Below, piece by piece: positions 57,297 to 64,000 of a stretch of 64,000 nucleotides of DNA (its first letter is position 1; each line of letters starts with the position of its first letter). This DNA comes from Arachis hypogaea. Its lineage: Eukaryota; Streptophyta; Magnoliopsida; Fabales; Fabaceae. The notes below the pieces were generated by a model that worked only from the letters and a program-made list of their open reading frames with translations, was not told the DNA's origin and ran no database searches. The position numbers were made by a program, and so were the translations under genes. Location: contig NC_092054.1 of NCBI RefSeq assembly GCF_003086295.3, positions 19,169,878 through 19,233,877 of the forward strand. The letters run 5' to 3'.

Positions 57297-60200
57297 TTTT
57301 CTATTGTTTTTAAGAAATTAATTTTATTTTTTTGTTAATATATTATTTACTTTTCAAATTTATTAGATAAGTATTTTTTTATTTTAATATTGACGTGATC
57401 TTATTTATATCGTATTTTGTTGAAATTAAAATAACTGTAAAATACTTTAAAATGTTAAATTATAAAACCACACAATAAAGAGGTAATATAAAATGGTCAT
57501 AGTTTAAAGTTCTAGGTAATATATGAGGTGAAATATTCGATAGAGTAAATTTTTATTCTCAACTATTCTAAAATATACAAAAAGTATTTTCAGAATGATA
57601 ATGCTTCTATTGTATTTCTTTAAAAGTTTTGAATGTCGACTATTAATTTATAATATTTTTAATTTAATTTTTTAAATTTATTATGACAAAATAACGATAT
57701 GATGAGGATTTTGTCCGCTAAAATTGTGAAAATATTTTTAAAAATTAGTTTATTCATTGTACTTTATTTTGTTTGTTTTTTTTGGGTGTTTATGTTATAT
57801 TCCATACATTATTAAATTTTAATTTGATAAATTTTTTTATCATCAAGAGTTTATTATCTAGTTACTGTAATTTAATTAAGATTTATTTTTCATCACTAAA
57901 TGATGTTATGTGTATTACAGTTATTGCTATTAAATAATATTTGTAGTAGCATTTTTTTAGTTTGTACTTAAATTAGTTATTCAATAAAAATTTGTTCGGT
58001 AACTCATAAAAATATATACAATGTTATATATGTTTTTAATTTGAGAATTTTTAATTTAGTTACCTATTGACTTGTAATATTTAATATAATATTTTGATAT
58101 TTTTTAAGAAATTAGAACACATTTTGTCATGACCAAGTTTTATTATCTATTAAATTTTTAATTGGATAAAGATTCTATAATAAAAAGGATTCATATAATT
58201 TGTACAATACATTAATAAATACATGAGATAAAATAAGACATATTTTTGTACTATTTTTCAATAGTTGTTGTTTTGTGTTTAAGGTAGATCTTTTCTAATT
58301 TTACTATTTAATTTTAAAAGATATATGTTGTTACCAAAATTTTATTACAAAGTTATTGTTATTATTAGTATTTGTTAATTATTTATTTTACTTTTTTTTA
58401 TTATAGAATTCATAATTTTGTTTGACATTAGGCATTTTATATAGTAGTGTACAATATCAAACCTCTTAATTTATTCAATACAAAAAATATTTTAAATGAA
58501 TATTATGTGATGAAGATAAAATATTAAAAATATAAATAGAGTAAGTGAGTACTAACTATTCATATTTACATGGCTTTTATGTAATAGATTATGTAAGGAT
58601 ACACGAAGTCTAAAAAAATTGGACACCAAATTCTAGTAACTTTTTGTATTTTTGTTATAGAATACCAACCAATTATGTTACTATGATGTCTGTTATTTGA
58701 CCAACTCCATTATCATGCGCTTTCAATTCTAGATTTTTCAAAGAGTAGAATATTTCTATTAAGCAAAAATTGAATTTATAGCCCAAAAAAATTAAATTAT
58801 CATAATACATGTTAAGTTGTATGTTACCTGAAACAAAATGATGACGATGATGATGGGTGGCTCTGACCATTTGTCTAATTGTAGTTAATCCTTTACTTGG
58901 CAATGGATTTGGAATAGGAATTATATTAGTTGATATAATGTGATTGCTGATTCGTTGAATTTTTCAATTATATTTGTCAGAACATAAGGTAGCAAGACGC
59001 AAAGAAGAAAAACGATTGCAAGAGCACGATTGAAAGCGAAATAGGTATTTAACTCTCTTGGGTAAATTGAAGGCGTAGAAGTTTTTTTTATTGAAAGTGA
59101 ATTGGTATTTAAATTGAGTACGTATTAATAGTTTTTTTTATTGAAAGTGAATCAGCTTTAAACTCTGTCATGGGTTGAAAGTGAATCAGTTTTAAATCTG
59201 TCGTAGGTAAAGCCAATTTTTGAAAAAATAAAATAAAATAAAAAGAATTGAGTACGTAGTAGTAGCAGTTTTTTTTATTGAAATCAATTTTTAAGTTCTG
59301 TCGTGGCATAAAGCCAGTTTTTAATAAAAAGAAAACGGGAGTAAAATAGAAAGAAAGAATTGGATGCCACACTTTCGTATCCCCATTATATATTGGTATA
59401 GATAGCTCTTGTAATTTTTTTAACCGTTATATTTGTATGTAAGTAAGATATATCCTAATTTTATTTTTAATTCTTTAGAAATATATATCATTACCAAAGC
59501 TCTAAAATATGAGAATATAAAGAATTTAAAAAAATTAAATTAAAGTGTTGTTAAAAAATTTAATATTATATTGATTCATTACTTTAATATATAAATTTTA
59601 TTTTTTATTATAAAATTATTATCATAAACTTTAATATGAGAGTACTTTTTATTGTTAGTCTTACATGATATTATTTTTTATTTTTTTAATATAAATATAA
59701 ATATGTAAATATTATATATCACGTTATATATTATATTGTAAGATGAAAATGAAATATATTAAAAAAATATTATTATTATTTTGATCATTAATTTTTTTTA
59801 AAATTATTTTTAAGGATGAATGATGTCTGAAAAAATTAAATACCAAATTTTTAATGTTAACTTTATAGCTTCATATATTGTGTTGTTTGATTAAAAAAGA
59901 CACTGTAATGTATGTATAATTTTGTGATATATATTTTGGATACTAAACTATGTATAGTAATATATATTTTGGATACTAAACTATGTATAATATTAATTTG
60001 ATTAATTTTGTGTATGTTATTTTGATTTCTGTTACCTGTGGCAGTTCTAGTGTCATGTGCTTCCATTCCTGTATTTTTGAAAGGTAAAATATAATTATTA
60101 AGAACTAATTCAATTCATAACAAAAAAATTTAAATTTAGTTATCATGTTAGCTGTAACAAATTGTTGATGTGGCTGTTGATTTCATGAAGTTTCCATCTT

Positions 60201-60759
60201 TATTTGTGAGAAAGATAACAATACCAGAGAAGAAAAACTTTTGCGTGACCAAGATTGAAAGAGAAAGAGTAATTTAATTCTGAAACAGTGAGTTAGTTTT
60301 TAAAGTGAGTACGTAGTAGTAGCAGTTTTTTTTTTTTTTCAAGTTTTAAAATAGGTCGTGGGTTGATGGTGGAGCAGTTTGATATTCTGTCGTGGAGGTA
60401 AGTTCTTTCCTTAATACTCATTAATCAAGTTTTTTTTTTAATCCAATGTTTATAAAAAGAAACACGGGTAAAATAGTAAGAAAAAATTGGATACCAAATT
60501 TTCTTATTCCAATTATACATTGGTATAGTTCATTATATATTGTATTGGTATAAACTTGATTAATGAGTACACTTTTAGATATAATTTTTTTAAAAAATAA
60601 ATATTGGACATAAAAAATATATAAACCATATGTTGTAGATTTAATTATTCTAATGACTTTAGTTAATAATTATTTTTTTTTATATTTTAAATACTATTGC
60701 CCCATTGAAATAACTATTAATAAAATAAATATATTTTATATACTATCAGTTATTGTACT

Positions 60760-61386
60760 ATAATGATATATTGATCACTTAAAAATAGATCAGTTATTTT
60801 ATATTCTATTTCTTTATACGTTATTTATATTAATTATTTATATTTTAATAATTTTTAAAAAATATCATGAAAAATTAAAGATAAAAATAAAATTAATAAT
60901 TATTTATGTATCCTGAGTACGTGGTGTCAGTTTTCTTTATTAGGAGTGGTTCAGTTTTAAAATTCTGTTGTAGATAAACCCATTCTTTAATAAAAAAGAA
61001 CAAGGACAAAAAAGGAAGAAAGAATTGGATACCAAACCTGTGTATCCCATTATATATTGGTATAGATATATTGATCACTTAAAAAATATATCAGTTATTT
61101 TATATTCTATTTCTTTATACGTTATTTATATTAATTATATATATTTTAATAATTTTTAAAAAATATCATGAAAAATTAAAGATAAAAATAAAATTAATAA
61201 TTATTTATGTATCCAGAGTACGTGGTGTCAGTTTTTTTTATTAGGAGTGGTTCAGTTTTAAAATTCTGTTGTAGGTAAACTCATTTTTTTTAATAAACCA
61301 ATTTTTTAATAAAAAAGAACAGAGACAAAATAGGAAAAAAGAATTAGATACCAAATCTATGTATCCCCATTATATATTGGTATAGA
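60760..61386 (-). repeat. Tandem pair of 310-320-bp Helitron 5'-end modules
   Basis: The blocks of about 60760-61066 and 61070-61386 are near-identical. Each starts with ttgatcacttaaaaa-type sequence and ends with the Helitron terminus ...ATTGGTATAGA. The outer copy is the present 5' end. Confidence 0.8.
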
Positions 61387-61739
61387 TTAATTTTTTTTTC
61401 TAGTGACCGTTAGTTAGTTTAGGTTTAGTTTACTAATTTAACCTAGTTTAGCTAGTTAATTACGTTAGGAACAATGTGGTTAGTTAATAGAATAGATGTA
61501 TGGTTGTTAATTTTTATATGTGTCCGTACAGTGATAATAAGATAACACAATTGAGGAATCAGTTATATAAATATAATTAGGTATTATTAATAATTATTAT
61601 TATAAACCAAATAGGATTTAGTTTAGATATTAGAATATATAATTTTATTGCCGTCGACTAAGAATAATAATTAGATTTAATTTTAAATTTATTTGAGTTT
61701 AACATTCTATTTATACTAAACGAATAGAAATTGTTAATT
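61387..61739. other. Intron 1 remainder between Helitron and TIR element
   Basis: About 350 bp of AT-rich sequence, probably original intron of the plant-mobile-domain gene. Nothing further is recognised. Confidence 0.5.
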
Positions 61740-62965
61740 GGTGTTTGCTACGATACGATGATAAATTTATACGTACCGATATATTTAAAATATGGACAAG
61801 TAATAATAAACTATATGGAATTTATTTTCCACGTCAATATTTAATTTTTTTAAATATATATTATATTACCACTTTTACTAAAATACCCTTTTAATTAAAT
61901 AAAAATAAAAAATATTTTTTTATTTAATTTTACAAAAAATATTAAACATCCTTTTTTTTATTTGATTAGACAAAAATACCCTTTTAAATTAATCAAATTT
62001 TATAATTTAATTAATCCTAATTTTATAATTTTAAATAATTGAAACAACAAAATAATTAAACAAAAACATATTAAAAAAATAAAAAATCAAAATTATTCTT
62101 CATCCGTATTAAACATATTAAAAAAGTAAAAAATCAAAATTATTCTTCATCTAGGTTCAGAAACCCTAAATTGTTCTCATCTGGGTTCAGTTCGTTCACG
62201 CGAAGTGTAAATGTGAGGGAAATGGTGGTTGTTAGCAAGGACGAAAACGAAAACTTCACCACCATCAACGCAGCCATACCTGCGGCGCCAAATAACACGG
62301 CTTCCAATGATGGCTACTTCCTTGTTTTCATCAAGAAAGGTGTGTATGAAGAGTATGTGTCCATTGCGAAAAATAAGAAGCAGTTGATGCTAGTTGGAGA
62401 TGGAATCAACCAGACAATTATCACAGGCGATCGCAATGTTGTCGATGGCTCTACAATTATCCTCTTCCTTCCTACCCTCTCTCTTTGTCTCTTTCTGCGG
62501 AGAGAAAAAGATGAAGAATATTGAAATCTTCAGAGGCATGAACGAGAGGGTTTTTGAACCCCGATGAAGAATAATTTTAATTTTTTATTATTTTAATATG
62601 TTTAATACAAATGAAGAATAATTTTGATTTTTTGTTTTTTAATATATTTTTGTTTTGTTGTTTCAATTATTTGAAACTATAAAATTAGGATTAATTGAAT
62701 TCTAAAATTTGATTAATTTAAAAGAGTATTTTTGTATAATCAAATAAAGAAATGATATTTAAATCTTTTGTAAAATTAAATAAATAAATATTTTTTATTT
62801 TATTTAATTAAAGGGATGTTTTAATAAAAGTGGTGATATAATATATATTTAAAAAAAAATTTAAATGCTGACGTGGAAAATAAATTTCATATGTCTTGTT
62901 GTTATTTGTCTATATTTTAAATATATTGGTACATATAAATTTATCATTGTACCGTAGCAAACACC
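61740..62965. mobile_element. TIR transposon (Pack-MULE-like) carrying a captured gene fragment
   Basis: The left terminus GGTGTTTGCTACGATACGAT and the right terminus (GGTGTTTGCTACGGTACAAT in reverse complement, ending at 62965) start inverted repeats of about 400 bp per side. These reach to the attattcttcatc segments near 62150 and 62570. Between them lies about 400 bp of GC-richer, coding-like DNA with a pectin methylesterase fragment. Long GG-starting inverted repeats around a captured exon are the hallmark of Pack-MULEs. I could not find a clear 9-bp target duplication, so the superfamily is provisional. Confidence 0.72.
62222..62450 (+). pseudogene. Captured pectin methylesterase fragment
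   Basis: The frame MVVVSKDENENFTTINAA continues through [36 protein letters not shown] and NVVDG. This is the start of the pectinesterase catalytic domain (PF01095), which removes methyl esters from cell-wall pectin. Only about 76 codons are present, and none of the catalytic Asp/Gln residues further downstream. The frame goes on to 62524 in unrelated sequence. It starts soon after the left inverted repeat and ends before the right one, so it is transposon cargo. Base composition is richer in GC than its surroundings. Confidence 0.85.
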
Positions 62966-64000
62966 TTAAGAAATTAATAGGATTTAGATTTTAGAAAATA
63001 TAGTTCTGATGGAAATAATAGTAATAAATAGATGGGTATTTTAGATTCATTTAAGGTTTATTAATTATGTTAGGTTGCTTATTTGATAATGAGAATGGTA
63101 GAATGTTAAATATTGTATGTTAATTAAGTATGGTTATATTTGGTTAATATGATATATGGCTATATTTTGTAGGGTACACGGATGTTAATATGTGATCATT
63201 ATTTGCCACCGGATCCATATAATCTAATTGTGGAGGGGCATTTGCCAGAGACTGGATTTTATCACGTTTCTCAGATTGGAGTTGTCCAATGTCAATCGAC
63301 ATTGGTTAATGCTCTGATCGAGAGATGGCAGCCCGAGACTTATACGTTCCATTTTCCAGTTGGTGAGTGTGCCGTGACGTTGGAGGATGTGGCGATAATT
63401 TTTGGCCTTCCGACAAATGGTATTCCAGTTACAGGACCGACTCTGAGTAGTTTGAGGCATTAGAGGTCGAATGCCTCCATCATTTTGGTGTTGCACCTAG
63501 GAAGACAGATTGCAGAGGAAGTTTCGTAAAGTTGACTTGGTTTCGGAGACCGAAGGATCATTTAGTCTTAGATAATGATATTCAAATTCAGAGGTATGTA
63601 AAGTGCCATATAATGTTATTATTTGGGACAATTATGTTTGGGGACAAGTCTGGGACAGGAGTGCACTGAAAATTTCTGCCGTTGCTCCGTAACTTTAGCG
63701 GGATCAAAGAATTTAGTTGGGGTTCGGCATGTTTGGCGCACTTGTATAGAGCATTGTGTAGGGCCACTCGTGTCGACTGCAAGGAGATTGATGGACTGCT
63801 GACCCTTCTACTTACCTGGGCTTGGCTTCGTTTACCATTTCTCTCCCTGATACCAGCCAATCCTCGAGTCTTTCCGCTTGCAAACAGGTAAGTTCAAGCA
63901 ACATCTGCTTTGAATAAGTGCATCATGTTTTAGTTGAGAATTTTATCATAAATATTTATATAACGGCTGTTTGATGTCAGCTGGCGTAATTGGGAACGTG

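Larger units (their letters stand above)
57258..61386 (-). mobile_element. Non-autonomous Helitron with reiterated 5' ends
   Basis: Read on the minus strand, the element begins TCTATACCAATATATAATGG at 61386 and ends with a GC-rich hairpin and CTAG at 57258. The flanking bases on that strand are A and T, the Helitron A/T target without duplication. The 5' terminal sequence recurs inside it, at about 59379-59403, 60504-60530, 61043-61066 and 61362-61386. Two longer blocks (58650-59404 and 60030-60530) are also related. No Rep/helicase frame is present. The type call rests on the terminal structure only. The hairpin sits directly against CTAG, closer than in many described Helitrons. Confidence 0.72.
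56956..64000 (+). pseudogene. Plant mobile domain (MAIN-like) gene, broken and partial
   Basis: Exon 1 (56956-57033) reads MLRRQRTKDANRPELYIVN and ends at GTAAGT. Exon 2 (about 63174-63887) carries TGFYHVSQIGVVQ, LIERWQPETYTFHFPVGEC, LEDVAIIFGLPT and WGSACLAHLYRALCRAT, the plant mobile domain (PF10536) pattern of MAIN-like and PP7-long-form-like proteins. Exon 3 starts at 63981 (CTGGCGTAATTGGGAACGTG, giving WRNWER) and leaves the window. MAIN-type proteins act in the nucleus, in meristem maintenance and transposon silencing; many copies are transposon-borne. Here a missing base near 63180, a frameshift near 63440, TAG at 63448-63450 and TGA at 63667-63669 disable it. Intron 1 is 6.1 kb because two transposons sit in it. 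Confidence 0.82.

Overview
This is repeat-dense plant nuclear DNA, almost certainly from a legume and most likely Arachis (peanut or a wild relative). The Arachis call rests on recalled familiarity, not a search. The solo LTR at 23647-25359 carries repeated TGGCGTTGAACGCCA-type palindromes and a terminus starting TGATGAGCGGATAATTT on the minus strand, both of which I associate with abundant Arachis Ty3/gypsy LTRs. The plant mobile domain gene, the MITEs and the Del/Tekay retroelement also fit.

Layout. (1) 1-21868: a macrosatellite array of about 1.66-kb units that continues beyond the left edge. It is interrupted at 400-9385 by a complete Tekay/Del-type Ty3/gypsy element with matching GGTCT target duplications. 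(2) 22157-29238: a decayed Ty1/copia element with 243-bp LTRs, whose protease region holds a 1.7-kb solo LTR of another family. (3) 29584-51291: the most unusual locus. The single clearly intact host gene in the window, MAF1 (RNA polymerase III repressor, 10 exons, 224 residues), lies at 48974-51291. Its upstream region, exons 1-2 and part of intron 2 are duplicated as a 1.7-kb direct repeat (29584-31460 and 47550-49239). Between the two copies, abutting both exactly, sits a giant foldback transposon (31461-47549) with inverted arms of about 3 kb. A Tat-lineage Ty3/gypsy element (38007-47453) is nested in its right arm. The left MAF1 copy is a truncated, frameshifted pseudogene. (4) 51292-56955: MAF1 3' region, two MITEs with clear target duplications, a dead L1-type LINE and a further MITE-like repeat. 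(5) 56956-64000: a broken plant-mobile-domain (MAIN-like) gene. Its first intron carries a minus-strand Helitron with reiterated 5' ends and a terminal-inverted-repeat transposon that has captured a pectin methylesterase fragment. The gene runs off the right edge.

Insertion order can be read from paralogous empty sites. A MITE in MAF1 copy 1 is missing from copy 2. The Tat element in the right arm is absent from the matching place in the left arm. A SINE-like sequence is present in the left arm only. By eye the foldback arms differ by about 7% over 300 bp, while the MAF1-flank copies differ by a few percent at most and are identical over about 430 bp of the 5' UTR region. The palindrome therefore looks older than the duplication around it. 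All retroelement coding regions contain stops or frameshifts. Splice sites, divergence and lineage calls are by eye.
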